Shown: positions 35,259-44,271 of the stretch, in pieces
Position numbering within the stretch: the stretch's first letter is position 1
Layout of the letters: each line of letters opens with the position of its first letter
Source of the DNA: Acidobacteriota bacterium
GTDB taxonomy: Bacteria > Acidobacteriota > Vicinamibacteria > Vicinamibacterales > CAVVIG01
Assembly: GCA_003222395.1 (NCBI GenBank)
Contig: QHWB01000039.1
Coordinates: 186,001 to 250,000 of the forward strand
Length of the DNA stretch: 64,000 nucleotides
Direction of reading: 5' to 3'
Made by a program: the position numbers and the translations under genes
The notes under the pieces: model-generated
What the model saw: only the letters and a program-made list of their open reading frames with translations
What the model was told of the DNA's origin: nothing
The model's database searches: none

Positions 35259-36104
35259 ATGATATTGCGCACCGCCGTACGAACATTGTCGGTTGCTGCT
35301 GCATGCATCTTGGGCCGCGGGCTGGTCACGATGCCCGCCGCTGCCACGGTCCGGGTCGACAGCCAGCCGTTGCCAGCCACCAACACTTTCGTCGAACAAT
35401 TCGAGCACGATCTTGCGATTGCGGTGCTCGACGAGAACTGCCGGCAGAGCGTCTTCAAGACACGGGACGGGATCAGTCTCAAGACAGGTCCGTACGTCGT
35501 GCCGCCGCCGCAAAGCACCGTTCGTCGCACGCGATCAGAGATCCTCTTGATGTGGCGAGGTCAGGAGGGCTGGCTGGCACGCCGACGAATGCTGTCAACA
35601 GACGGAGCGAGCGCGGCCTCAACGAGTGCCGAGCGCTTGGACGTCGTGGCATCGGCCGGTGTCGACCGACTCCTCGCCAGCGCCGTTGCCTTGCCGCAGC
35701 CGGCGCCGCTGTTGAAGATCGGATCAGCCGTTCCCATGTTCGACTTTCCGATCTGGCCCATCGCGTTGCTCGATCCGTCCGAGCGAGCCCGGTCAGGCTT
35801 CGCGGCTGCGCGCGTCAGCGGTTCAGCCGACCAGGTACGACTCGACGCGCAGCACCGGGACGTCGACACGCAGACGTCACTGATGTTCGATTCGCAGGGA
35901 AGGCTGATCCGAGCCGAGGTCACGGCCCGCCTTCAGACCGCCGTCGCCACCGTGAGCGCCGAATTTGAGACGAACCGGCAATTGAAGCTCGTCGTCCCCA
36001 GGAAGATGTCCGAGCGGTACCAGCACGGACTGGAGACTGCGACGACCGAGATCGTGTACTCCAACGTGCGACTCTTCGACAGCTCGGGCTCCGCGCGACG
36101 ATAA
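35259..36104 (+). CDS. Secreted protein of unknown function
   Basis: The 281-residue protein has an N-terminal signal sequence (MILRTAVRTLSVAAACILG to about residue 29, ending PAAA). The mature part has a helix-strand mix with YVVPPPQSTVRRTRSEILLM, a conserved-looking SLMFDSQGRLIRAEVTARL and a C-terminal beta stretch EIVYSNVRLFD. I do not recognise the family. It lies immediately right of the island in a zone that may descend from an older, degraded element. Confidence 0.65.
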   Translation: MILRTAVRTLSVAAACILGRGLVTMPAAATVRVDSQPLPATNTFVEQFEHDLAIAVLDENCRQSVFKTRDGISLKTGPYVVPPPQSTVRRTRSEILLMWRGQEGWLARRRMLSTDGASAASTSAERLDVVASAGVDRLLASAVALPQPAPLLKIGSAVPMFDFPIWPIALLDPSERARSGFAAARVSGSADQVRLDAQHRDVDTQTSLMFDSQGRLIRAEVTARLQTAVATVSAEFETNRQLKLVVPRKMSERYQHGLETATTEIVYSNVRLFDSSGSARR

Positions 36105-36215
36105 TCATCGAACAAAGCGTCGCAGCGTGGTCAGCAACTCACCTCGACGCCTCGCTGTTGCTGTTTGTTGCCGTCGTACCGACGTACGCGTCCACAACGG
36201 GCAGGCTTGACTAGG

Positions 36216-36980
36216 ATGACGGCGCTCATCGGTGATCCCTTCGGCGACGGCGCGTTCCTCCGGCGCGTGAACGGCATATTTCGCGATCGCGCACGACAGG
36301 AACGGTACGTCAGCGATGCCTTGGAGCGTATCCAGATTGTGTTGCGACTGCTCGACGACCTCCGTGCTCACGACGTTCGCCGGATCCTCGAGCTCGGCGC
36401 CAATCCCTACGCCATGACTCTCTTGATCCGCCGGCGCTTCGCCGACGCCTTTGATCTGCTGCTCGCGAACTACTTTGGCGAAACGACGCGTGACAGTTCC
36501 GCCGTCCAGGCGGTCGACGTTGATGGGCAACGGATTGAATTCCCGTATCAGCATTTCAACATTGAACGGGACCGGTTTCCCTATCCGGAGCACTCAATCG
36601 ACTGCGTTCTGTTTTGCGAGATCCTCGAGCACCTGCTGGAAAACCCCGACTACGTCGCGGGAGAAATCGCGCGCGTCCTGCGGCCGCGCGGATTCGTCGT
36701 GGTCTCGACACCGAATGCCACGAGGTTGCCCAACCTGTTCTTCTTGGCACAAGGACGCAGCATTTGGGAGTGGTACTCCGACAATGGTCCATACGGGCGG
36801 CACAATCGCGAATTCACGGTGATCGAGGTACAGGACCTGCTGAAGCGACACGGCTTCGAGATTTATCGCTCCGAAGTTCGAAACCTACAACGCCTCGCAC
36901 GCCGATACACATGGCTTCAGTGGCTGCGGCCGACGGTGTGGAACGAACACCTTTTCGTGGTCGGTCGCAAATCGCGGTAA
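36216..36980 (+). CDS. Class I SAM-dependent methyltransferase
   Basis: The 254-residue protein has the methyltransferase_11/23-type fold. Motif I is RRILELGANPYAM at about residues 54-66. An acidic strand follows, then DCVLFCEILEHLLENPDYV (motif IV region) and VLRPRGFVVVSTPNATRLPN. The substrate is unknown; similar proteins occur in polysaccharide and lipid modification. The start ATG (MTALIGDPFGDGAFLRRV) fits the usual N-terminus better than a TTG-like upstream extension. It is separated by 111 bp from the secreted protein upstream. Confidence 0.82.
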   Translation: MTALIGDPFGDGAFLRRVNGIFRDRARQERYVSDALERIQIVLRLLDDLRAHDVRRILELGANPYAMTLLIRRRFADAFDLLLANYFGETTRDSSAVQAVDVDGQRIEFPYQHFNIERDRFPYPEHSIDCVLFCEILEHLLENPDYVAGEIARVLRPRGFVVVSTPNATRLPNLFFLAQGRSIWEWYSDNGPYGRHNREFTVIEVQDLLKRHGFEIYRSEVRNLQRLARRYTWLQWLRPTVWNEHLFVVGRKSR

Positions 36981-37067
36981 TCGAAAATCAAATCGATCGC
37001 AATACACGCCGGTCCGTGGTCGAGGCACACGGTCAAGCGCGCGCGCCTCCGATGGCCGCGCCCGCGT

Positions 37068-37739
37068 TCAGGACGAACAGACGGCCTCGCGCGCGACGGT
37101 CCTGGCCGGTCCGCCGACACGGTTGAACAGATCGCGGAAGCCGCCGCGGTCCCACTCGTACCAGCCCGCACCGCGTCCGAAATAGAAACTCTCCACCGCG
37201 CCGGCCGAACCGGCGGGATCGTACGGCTGATACTCGAGCACGAGGGTGTCGCGGACGCCGAGGTCGCCACCGGCGTCGCGCGGCTCGATCCACACGCGCT
37301 GGCGATACGGAAAGACACCTGACCGCGCCTGCACGCGGCACGCGGGATCGAACCACGTGATCCGGTTGCCTCGCACGTCGAACCGCCACGTACCGGTCAG
37401 TCGCCGCGGCAGCCAGCGGCCGTCGGAGAAGCGATACGACTCGCCCGTATTGCCGTCGATCGCGTGATCGACCACGTGATACACGAAGCTGTCGTCCCAC
37501 CGCCAGCACTCGAACATGCGCGAGTTGGCGTATTTCACCCAGCAGATTTCCTGCCGGTCCAGATCAACGACCTGATCCTGTGAATGGCTGCCGATCCGCG
37601 GCCACAGGTTCGACGCGCCGATCAGATAGTCGAGCACGTCGACGGTCGGCTCCAACGATGAGGGACCGATCGACCGATCGGCGCCGGTTCCGCCGCACGC
37701 GAAGGAGAGGAGCGACGCCGTGATGACCAGCCGCCGCAT
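37068..37739 (-). CDS. Lipoprotein of unknown function
   Basis: The 223-residue protein begins MRRLVITASLLSFACGGTG, a lipoprotein signal peptide with lipobox SFAC at about residues 12-15. The mature part is rich in Trp, Tyr and Asp (EICWVKYANSRMFECWRWDD, SDGRWLPRRLTGTWRFDVRG), suggesting a beta-rich carbohydrate- or surface-associated domain. I do not recognise a family. It is 12 bp downstream of the receiver-domain gene on the same strand. Confidence 0.65.
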   Translation of the reverse strand: MRRLVITASLLSFACGGTGADRSIGPSSLEPTVDVLDYLIGASNLWPRIGSHSQDQVVDLDRQEICWVKYANSRMFECWRWDDSFVYHVVDHAIDGNTGESYRFSDGRWLPRRLTGTWRFDVRGNRITWFDPACRVQARSGVFPYRQRVWIEPRDAGGDLGVRDTLVLEYQPYDPAGSAGAVESFYFGRGAGWYEWDRGGFRDLFNRVGGPARTVAREAVCSS

Positions 37740-37751
37740 GTCCTGCCGAGC

Positions 37752-38177
37752 TTACACGCGTCTGGCATTATCCGGAAGATCGGATCCGCCGCCGGCGGCG
37801 CGACGGACCACCTCGGCTAGCTGGTTAATATCGTATGGCTTCCCCACGATTTCGTACACCTGCGCCGTGTCGCCGATGATTTCGCGCACGCGCTGCGCGT
37901 TGGTGCTCGTGATGATGAATTTCCGTCCGGCCATGCCGGGCGCGTGGCGGAGGTGGTCGAGAAACCGCCAGCCGCGGTCATAGGGCGGCACGAGGTCGTA
38001 GATGATGACCTGTGGGTCGTGTTCTTCCACGAAATCGCGCAGGCTCATCTCGCCGCGCCGGATTTTGTCGATGTGTCCGGACACCGCGACAAGCCCCACC
38101 TGTTCGATGACAATCCGCAGCATCTCGACGACATCATCATTAGTGTTGAAAATCGCGACGACCGGCGCCGAAGCCAT
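37752..38177 (-). CDS. Single-domain response-regulator-like protein
   Basis: The 141-residue protein is a CheY-like receiver domain. It has acidic residues near the N-terminus (FNTNDDVVEML), the phospho-accepting Asp at about residue 61 (VIIYDLVPPYD), the signalling Thr/Ser strand (KFIITSTNAQRV) and the conserved Lys-Pro (IVGKPYDINQL). There is no output domain. It may act as a phosphate shuttle or bind a partner; no kinase is adjacent. Its 5' end overlaps the fatty acid hydroxylase gene by 38 bp. Confidence 0.8.
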   Translation of the reverse strand: MASAPVVAIFNTNDDVVEMLRIVIEQVGLVAVSGHIDKIRRGEMSLRDFVEEHDPQVIIYDLVPPYDRGWRFLDHLRHAPGMAGRKFIITSTNAQRVREIIGDTAQVYEIVGKPYDINQLAEVVRRAAGGGSDLPDNARRV

Positions 38178-39000
38178 GCTTCGTATGGAGCAAAGAGTGC
38201 GCCAGCCGGCGATCGTCGGCGAACGGCAACGCCAGAGACCGCTCCAGTGTCACGTCTTCGGGCGATTGAAATTCACGAAGGCCCGTCGTAATCGCCGCCT
38301 GCGGCACGTTCAACCGTATCGTGCCGTGCAGACGGTCCCACCATGACAGCAGGCTCGAGAAATTCGAATCGAGTTCCTCAGGACGAGTCGAATGGTGGAT
38401 GCCATGCATCCGCGGCGTCGCGATCGCCATGACGAGGCGCCGCTCGGCGTCCGCCGGCAACTCGAGATTACTGTGGTGAAAGACGACGGACACGATGAGC
38501 AGTTGCTGCCAGAGGCGCAGCGTGTCGGCGTCGATGCCCAACAGCAGGATCTGCAGCGCCCGAAAGCCGGCCGCGAGCGCCAGCTCGCCGAAATGAAAGC
38601 GAAGTCCGGTCGTGCTGTCCAGATCCAGATCGAGATGGTGAACGGCGTGGAAGCGCCAGAGAAATGGCACCCGATGATTCATCCGGTGCCAGACGTACAG
38701 GGTGTAGTCGAGCATCAGGAAGCCGAGCACGACGCGCAGCGCGCCAGGCATCGGCAGCCGCCGCAGGAGACCCAACCGCCGCCGCTCGGCGAGCCGCTGC
38801 ACCGGCGAAACCAGCGGAATTTCGCTCGCGGCGGTCGTCGCCCCCGCCAGCAGCGCGATCGTCAGGTTGCGTCCGACGCGGGCCGCGCCGGGCTCCTTGC
38901 GCGATCGCAACGGCCGCATCCGTTCGAGGACGAACAGCGCGCCGACCGCCGCCCCGAATCCCAACGCGCCCCAGAACGATCGTCCGCGCTTCACCATCAC
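38140..39000 (-). CDS. Sterol desaturase/fatty acid hydroxylase family membrane protein
   Basis: The 286-residue integral membrane protein carries the three histidine boxes of the diiron hydroxylase superfamily: HRMNH near residue 105, HAVHH near 118 and HGIHH near 200. Four or so hydrophobic segments are present. Members hydroxylate or desaturate lipids using O2; the substrate here is unknown, with membrane lipids or hopanoid-like molecules likely. Two adjacent ATGs start the frame. Its 3' end overlaps the receiver-domain gene, so the two are probably co-transcribed. Confidence 0.88.
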   Translation of the reverse strand: MMVKRGRSFWGALGFGAAVGALFVLERMRPLRSRKEPGAARVGRNLTIALLAGATTAASEIPLVSPVQRLAERRRLGLLRRLPMPGALRVVLGFLMLDYTLYVWHRMNHRVPFLWRFHAVHHLDLDLDSTTGLRFHFGELALAAGFRALQILLLGIDADTLRLWQQLLIVSVVFHHSNLELPADAERRLVMAIATPRMHGIHHSTRPEELDSNFSSLLSWWDRLHGTIRLNVPQAAITTGLREFQSPEDVTLERSLALPFADDRRLAHSLLHTKHGFGAGRRDFQH

Positions 39001-39088
39001 AAAACCGAGTCAGTAATCGCCGACGCATATCGAAAAATCAATTTCAGCAAATCACGTCGTCAGCGTTCTGCAATATACTGCGCCCCCG

Positions 39089-40774
39089 ATGTGGCAGCAC
39101 AACTATCATCCGGTCGCTGGAAGTCTGGCGGCGTCGGCGCTCGTTGCCGCCATCCCCGTGTTCGTGTTGTTCCTGATGCTGGGTGTGCTGCGCAAGCCGG
39201 CATGGATGTCGGCGCTCTCCGCGCTCGCCTCGGCGCTCGTCGTGTCGCTGACGGTGTACGGCATGCCCGTGCAGCTCGCGGTCATCTCGACGCTGTACGG
39301 CGCCGCGTACGGGCTGTTCCCGATCGCGTGGATCGTGTTCACCTCGATCATGCTCTACCGCCTGGCGGTGGACACGGGTAAGTTCGAAATCATCAAGGAT
39401 TCGGTCGGCACGCTCACCGACGATCGCCGGCTGCAGGCGCTGTTCATCGCGTTTTCGTTCGGCGCGTTCATCGAGGGCGCGGCGGGCTTCGGGGCGCCGG
39501 TGGCCGTATCCGGCGCGATGCTCGCGGGTCTTGGATTCAATCCTTTCTATGCCGCGGGGATCTGCCTGCTCGCCAATACGGCGCCCGTCGCGTTCGGATC
39601 GATCGGCATTCCGGTGATTACGCTCGCCAACGTCACCGGGCTGCCCGTGATGGCGCTGAGCGCGATGGTCGGCCGCCTTTGCGCGATGATATCGGTTCTC
39701 ATCCCTGCCTACCTGCTCGTCGTGATGGCAGGAACGACGCGCGCGCTCGAGGTGCTGCCGGCGATCGCCGCCTGCGGTCTGTCGTTCGCCGGCATGCAGT
39801 TCCTGGTGTCGAACTTCATCGGTCCCGACCTGACCGACATCATGAGCTCGCTGACCTGCATCATCGTGATGGTCGCCGTGCTGAAGCTGTGGAAGCCACA
39901 GCGGATCATGCGCCTCGACGGCGATCAGCCGGTGCGGGCGGCGCTGCGGACGCACTCGGCGGGCGAGATCCTCGTCGCCTGGTCGCCGTACCTGCTGCTG
40001 GTCCTCTGCGTGCTCGCGGTGGGCGCGCCGGCGATCAAGAACGCAATCGACGCGCGCACGCACGCGCTCCTGCCGTCCGTGCTGCCGAAGAGTCCGACCG
40101 TGATGAACGGGCTCTTCGTCCCCGGGCTGCACAACATGATCACGCGCATTCCGCCGGTGACGCCGACGGCCGCTCCTTACGCGGCGATATTCACGTTCAA
40201 CTGGCTGACGGCATCGGGCACCGCCTGTTTCATCGCCACGCTGGCAGCCGCTCTGGTCCTGCGCGTCGGGCCGTCACAGCTCGCCCGCATTTACGTCGCC
40301 ACGTTCAAGCAGCTGTCGTTCGCGATTCTGACGATTGCGTCGATGCTCGGCCTGGCGTACTTGATGAACTATTCGGGCATGACGTCCACGCTGGGTCTGG
40401 CGCTCGCCGCGTCGGGATCGGCGTTCCCGTTCTTCAGCGCCGTCGTCGGATGGCTCGGCGTGTTCCTCACGGGCAGCGATACGTCAGCGAACGCGCTGTT
40501 CGGGAATCTGCAGGTCGTCACGGCGAACGCGCTGCACCTCAATCCGGTACTTACCGCGTCGGTGAACTCGGCCGCAGGCGTGATGGGCAAGATGATCTCC
40601 GTTCAGAGCATCGCGGTCGCGGTCGCGGCGACCGGCATGACGTCGGCGGACGAAAGCCGGTTGTTTCGCTTCACCGTCAAGCACAGCGTGCTGCTGATGG
40701 CGGTGATGGGGTTCATCGCGCTGCTCTTCGCGTACGTGTGGCCGGCCTTGGTGCCGGTCGCGCCCCCCAAATGA
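39089..40774 (+). CDS. lldP: L-lactate permease
   Basis: The 561-residue inner-membrane protein matches the LctP/LldP family of lactate:proton symporters, including glycolate uptake relatives. Signatures are FGAFIEGAAGFGAPVAVSGA at about residues 129-148, NTAPVAFGSIGIPVITLAN and the C-terminal GVFLTGSDTSANALFGNLQ. About 13-14 hydrophobic helices are present. A TATACT hexamer at 39,074-39,079 lies only ten bases before the ATG; without a good -35 its role is uncertain. No lactate dehydrogenase is adjacent. Confidence 0.95.
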   Translation: MWQHNYHPVAGSLAASALVAAIPVFVLFLMLGVLRKPAWMSALSALASALVVSLTVYGMPVQLAVISTLYGAAYGLFPIAWIVFTSIMLYRLAVDTGKFEIIKDSVGTLTDDRRLQALFIAFSFGAFIEGAAGFGAPVAVSGAMLAGLGFNPFYAAGICLLANTAPVAFGSIGIPVITLANVTGLPVMALSAMVGRLCAMISVLIPAYLLVVMAGTTRALEVLPAIAACGLSFAGMQFLVSNFIGPDLTDIMSSLTCIIVMVAVLKLWKPQRIMRLDGDQPVRAALRTHSAGEILVAWSPYLLLVLCVLAVGAPAIKNAIDARTHALLPSVLPKSPTVMNGLFVPGLHNMITRIPPVTPTAAPYAAIFTFNWLTASGTACFIATLAAALVLRVGPSQLARIYVATFKQLSFAILTIASMLGLAYLMNYSGMTSTLGLALAASGSAFPFFSAVVGWLGVFLTGSDTSANALFGNLQVVTANALHLNPVLTASVNSAAGVMGKMISVQSIAVAVAATGMTSADESRLFRFTVKHSVLLMAVMGFIALLFAYVWPALVPVAPPK

Positions 40775-40784
40775 AGGACTGATC

Positions 40785-40952
40785 TCACTTGACCAGCGTA
40801 CGAATCTGATCGACGGCGTCCTTGATCTTGTAGCCGACGAACATCTTTCCAAGTTCGGCGGTGCCGATCGCCTGGTCGCCATTGACGCCCGTACTGCCGC
40901 CGCGGGGAACGAGACACGTGACAACGGCAACTGCGGTGAGAACGTATTTCAT
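40785..40952 (-). CDS. Short secreted peptide of unknown function
   Basis: The 55-residue frame starts MKYVLTAVAVVTCLVPRGGS, a plausible signal or lipoprotein leader, and ends FVGYKIKDAVDQIRTLVK. A GAAAG lies eight bases before the ATG. It is convergent with the lactate permease gene. Longer upstream starts are in poor sequence. I do not recognise a family. Confidence 0.5.
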   Translation of the reverse strand: MKYVLTAVAVVTCLVPRGGSTGVNGDQAIGTAELGKMFVGYKIKDAVDQIRTLVK

Positions 40953-41097
40953 TTTTTGTCTTTCGCGGGGCCCAACATTTCGATACGCGGCGCGCCCACC
41001 CCAGCCGCCGTCGCTGGCTCTCATCGAGCGCCGCGCTCCGTTCGCGCGCGCGGGGCAGGGCCGAAGGCGCCGCCGAACTGTAGAATGGCCACTCGAA

Positions 41098-41487
41098 ATG
41101 GTCAATGAGCTTCGGCTCGACGTCTGGCTCGATATCGCCTGCCTCTTCAAGACGCGATCGGAAGCGCAGGATGCATGCAAGACGGGAAGGGTGTCGGTCA
41201 ACCGGCAACCTGCGAAGCCAAATCGGCGGCTGAAGGTCGGCGACAAGATCGAAATCGGCAGGCCGTTCGGACGCAAGCAGACGATCCGCGTTCGAGGGCT
41301 TGCCGAGCGTCACATCGCGAAGGTCGATGCGCGGCTGCTGTACGAGGATTTGACGCCTCCGCCGACGCCGGAGGAAATCGAAGCCCGGAGACTCGAGCGC
41401 ATATACCGCGCGGCCGTGACGCCGCCGCGCGCGCCCGATAAACGGGAGCGCCGCGCCCTCAGAAAGCTGCGAGGGCGCGACGATTGA
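41098..41487 (+). CDS. S4-domain RNA-binding protein (Hsp15-like)
   Basis: The 129-residue protein has an S4 RNA-binding domain at about residues 4-65: LRLDVWLDIACLFKTRSEAQ, ACKTGRVSVNRQPAKPN and RRLKVGDKIEIGRPFG. A basic helical tail follows (PDKRERRALRKLRGRDD). Hsp15 relatives bind 50S subunits carrying stalled nascent chains. The ATG was chosen because the S4 fold starts three residues later. Its TGA abuts the stop of the convergent small secreted-protein gene. Confidence 0.85.
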   Translation: MVNELRLDVWLDIACLFKTRSEAQDACKTGRVSVNRQPAKPNRRLKVGDKIEIGRPFGRKQTIRVRGLAERHIAKVDARLLYEDLTPPPTPEEIEARRLERIYRAAVTPPRAPDKRERRALRKLRGRDD

Positions 41488-41775
41488 TCATTTCTTTTTC
41501 GTCGCCGCCGTCGTCGCCGGCTTCTGCTCGATCTCGGTCGTCACCATCTTGTAGTAGACGGTCACCTTGTCGCCGACCTTCGGCGCGCCGCCTTTGGTGT
41601 CTTTCGTGAGCTCGAACTGCCAGGTTTCCTTCGCGCTCTTCTCGACGGTGAGCGTGCCGCCGTCCACGGCCTTGACGACGCCCGTGAACTGATACGACTT
41701 CGCGGCCGCGTACGCCCCGGCGACGAATGCGAGTGTCAGCGCAAGCAGCGCGATCAAAAGAACGACGCGTCTCAT
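41488..41775 (-). CDS. Small secreted beta-rich protein
   Basis: The 95-residue protein has a clear signal peptide (MRRVVLLIALLALTLAFVAG, cleaved near YAAA). The mature part, YQFTGVVKAVDGGTLTVEKS to KVGDKVTVYYKMV, resembles a small OB-like or DUF5666-like beta barrel, and the tail is lysine-rich. Function is unknown. A REPIN-like element lies just upstream (41,789-41,875). Confidence 0.72.
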   Translation of the reverse strand: MRRVVLLIALLALTLAFVAGAYAAAKSYQFTGVVKAVDGGTLTVEKSAKETWQFELTKDTKGGAPKVGDKVTVYYKMVTTEIEQKPATTAATKKK

Positions 41776-41788
41776 GTTGTCCTTTCAC

Positions 41789-41875
41789 GTAGGGGCCGAG
41801 CTTGCTCGGCCCAAGCGACAGTGCACGCGGGCGGAGTGACACCGCACGCGCGGGCGGAGCGAGCTCCACCCCTAC
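41789..41875. repeat. REPIN-like paired palindrome, second family
   Basis: The arms at 41,789-41,812 and 41,852-41,875 are 24 nt each and near reverse complements, of type GTAGGGGCCGAGCTTGCTCG. Each arm is internally palindromic. The spacer contains two copies of GCGGGCGGAG. The right arm supplies the stop codon of the gene at 41,872-42,162. Confidence 0.7.
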
Positions 41876-42162
41876 TCCGGTCTGTTCCCGATGTCTCCAC
41901 CGCTGGCGCCGGTGCCGGTGCGGAAGTTGCGCGTCCCGCCGGTCTCGGTGCCAAGTCCGCCCGTAACGCCTTCGGTGACGTCGCGCGATCCGGCGTGCTT
42001 GGTCTCGTCGTGTTTCGAGCCGCCATGCATGCCCTTCACGTCTTCTTCAACGGGTAGCGCCGTCTCACCCGGCCGTGCGTCCCTAACAGGCTCTTCTGTG
42101 CCCGGCTTTGGACGGATATCGCCGAGTATTCCATGCGTGATGCGTTCATCTCTCTTCGCCAT
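41872..42162 (-). CDS. Hydrophilic protein of unknown function
   Basis: The 96-residue protein is rich in Gly, Glu, Thr and Arg (MAKRDERITHGILGDIRPKP, GTETGGTRNFRTGTGASGGD), with no hydrophobic core, and is probably disordered. It starts three bases after the glycogen-debranching stop and is probably co-transcribed. The 3' end runs into a repeat element, so the original C-terminus may have been altered. I recognise no family. Confidence 0.55.
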   Translation of the reverse strand: MAKRDERITHGILGDIRPKPGTEEPVRDARPGETALPVEEDVKGMHGGSKHDETKHAGSRDVTEGVTGGLGTETGGTRNFRTGTGASGGDIGNRPE

Positions 42163-42165
42163 GAG

Positions 42166-44265
42166 CTATGCCTCCACTTTATCCAGATCGTGAATGGCAA
42201 GCTCGGTGCCACCTGCGAGCAGCGACAGCTTGACGAGGATGCGCAACACTTCAGCGACGCTCCAGGCCTGAGCAATACAACCGCGCGGCGTGAACGGCGG
42301 CTCGGCGTCGAAGATCTCCGCGATCGATCCGATGCTCATGATGTCGAGCGCAAAGCCGTCGAGCGCCCGGCGCGCGCCCGCGATGTCGTTCGGGTAGACC
42401 TTCAACCACGCGTCGATGAACGGCCCGACGAGCCACGCCCACACCGTTCCCTGGTGATACGCCGCATCACGCGCGCGAAGGTTGCCGAAATATTTCGCCT
42501 TGAATTCCGGATCGCTCGGCGCGAGGGACCGCAGACCGACCGGTGTGAGCAGCTGATCGCGCACCACGTGCATGACCGCCTCCCAACGCGCCTGGTCGAG
42601 CACCGGATGCGGCAGCGCAATCGCGAGCACCTGATTCGGACGGCACTTCGAATCGTTTCCTCCGCCTTCCCCATCGACGACGTCGTAGAGGTACCCACCC
42701 TGCGCGAACCAGAACCGATCGTTGAACGACTCGCGGACGCGAACGGCGCGTTGCCGGTACTCGGCCGCCGCGGCGTCGCCTTCTTCGACGGCCCAGCGTT
42801 CCATCAGACGCAGCGCGTTGTACCAGAGCGCGTTGATCTCGACCGCTTTGCCTCGCCGCGGCGTCACCACCCAGTCGTCGACCTTGGCGTCCATCCACGT
42901 GAGCTGATATCCCTGCGCGCCCTGCGCCAGCAGCCCGTCGCGTTCGTCGACGTGGATGCCGAAACGCGTGCCGCGGACGTGATGATCGACGATGTCCTTG
43001 AACTTCGGGTACAGCAACGCGAGCGTCAGCCGATCGCCGGAGCACTTGACGTAGCGATCGACGGCGTGGAAGAACCATAGCGTCGCATCGGCCGTGTGGT
43101 ACAGCCCTTCCTTCCGTCCTTCCGGAAACATGTTGGGAATCAGACCGTCTCGAACGTAGTGGGCGAACGTGCGCAGGATGAATCCCGCTTCGACCTGGCG
43201 GCCGGTCACGAGCGTCAGCCCTTCAAGGCTGATCATGGTGTCACGGCCCCAGTCGGTGAACCAGTGATAGCCGGCGATAACCGTGCGCACTTCGTCGCCG
43301 AATGCGTGCGCGCGCGCCGCTTCCTCGGTGCGGCCGGCCGGCGTGATGATGAACTGATCGGCGGCGAGCACGAGCTCGGCTTCGGCATCGTGGCGCGCGG
43401 CCGACACCGCCTGCGCGATGAGCCGTTGGCGGCGCTGCCGGTCAGCCGTCAGCGCCTGGTCCGGCTGCAGCACGTTCATCGTCGCGGACGATTCGGTCGA
43501 CGCGACGAGCGCGGCGCGCCGGCCCGGCTGCAGCACGAAGCGGAAGTAACCGGGACTCCATAGATCGCCGCGAGCCTGATAGCCGCGGCTCTCTTCGACG
43601 GGATACAGGACGTTATCGATGCGCTTCGGCTTGAGCGTGAACGACGGATCCTCCGCCCAGAGCCGCAGCCGCAGCGACGGAAACGGACCGCCGGCGCGCA
43701 CGATCTCGCTCTCGTCTCCCGATGAGCGAAACTCGTACGGCGCGCCGAGCGGCTCGCTGACCGGCGCTTCCTGCGCCCGGAAATTGACCGACGGCCGCAG
43801 CGCCAGCTCGACGCGATCGGCGCCCGAGACGAGCTCGTACATCAGATCCACTGTGTTCTGCATGTACGGCAGAAACACGCGTTTCTCGATCAGGAGCCCT
43901 TGGATGTCGTAGCGCCAGACCGGCAGCCCACCCTCGAGGCGAAACTCGACGAGGTACCCCGTGCCGTGCGCGTCGGGAGCGTCGCCGGTCCGTTCGCGTC
44001 CGCCGACTTCGATACGTCGCCCGTCGGGAAATCGCAACTGTTCGGCGACGTGGCTCAGCATCACGGTGCGGCCGAGCGGCGCGTCGAGCGCGGCGATGAG
44101 CAGGCCGTGATAACGGCGCGTCATGACGCCGGCGACGGTGCCTGACGCGTAGCCGCCCAATCCGTTGGTGGCGAGCCATTCGTGTGTGACGAGCGAGTCG
44201 GGATCCGAGGTCCCCGCCGGCGGCCACGGAACCCGGCGAATCGGAAGCGAGGCGACGTGGAGCAT
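42166..44265 (-). CDS. Amylo-alpha-1,6-glucosidase (glycogen debranching enzyme)
   Basis: The 699-residue protein has the N-terminal GDE domain (THEWLATNGLGGYASGTVAG, TRRYHGLLIAAL) and the C-terminal (alpha/alpha)6-barrel GH133-type catalytic domain. Signatures are GYHWFTDWGRDTMISLEGL, IPNMFPEGRKEGLYHTADAT, the LTWMDAKVDDWVVTPRRGKA segment with acidic catalytic candidates, and YHQGTVWAWLVGPFIDAW. It would remove alpha-1,6 branches from glycogen or limit dextrin. It starts six bases after the treZ stop. Together they suggest glycogen-derived maltodextrin and trehalose metabolism. Confidence 0.93.
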   Translation of the reverse strand: MLHVASLPIRRVPWPPAGTSDPDSLVTHEWLATNGLGGYASGTVAGVMTRRYHGLLIAALDAPLGRTVMLSHVAEQLRFPDGRRIEVGGRERTGDAPDAHGTGYLVEFRLEGGLPVWRYDIQGLLIEKRVFLPYMQNTVDLMYELVSGADRVELALRPSVNFRAQEAPVSEPLGAPYEFRSSGDESEIVRAGGPFPSLRLRLWAEDPSFTLKPKRIDNVLYPVEESRGYQARGDLWSPGYFRFVLQPGRRAALVASTESSATMNVLQPDQALTADRQRRQRLIAQAVSAARHDAEAELVLAADQFIITPAGRTEEAARAHAFGDEVRTVIAGYHWFTDWGRDTMISLEGLTLVTGRQVEAGFILRTFAHYVRDGLIPNMFPEGRKEGLYHTADATLWFFHAVDRYVKCSGDRLTLALLYPKFKDIVDHHVRGTRFGIHVDERDGLLAQGAQGYQLTWMDAKVDDWVVTPRRGKAVEINALWYNALRLMERWAVEEGDAAAAEYRQRAVRVRESFNDRFWFAQGGYLYDVVDGEGGGNDSKCRPNQVLAIALPHPVLDQARWEAVMHVVRDQLLTPVGLRSLAPSDPEFKAKYFGNLRARDAAYHQGTVWAWLVGPFIDAWLKVYPNDIAGARRALDGFALDIMSIGSIAEIFDAEPPFTPRGCIAQAWSVAEVLRILVKLSLLAGGTELAIHDLDKVEA

Positions 44266-44271
44266 AAATTC

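Noticed and set aside
39074-39079. TATACT as -10 promoter of the lactate permease
   Set aside because: It is ten bases before the start codon with no -35 hexamer at suitable spacing; a leaderless transcript is possible but unsupported.
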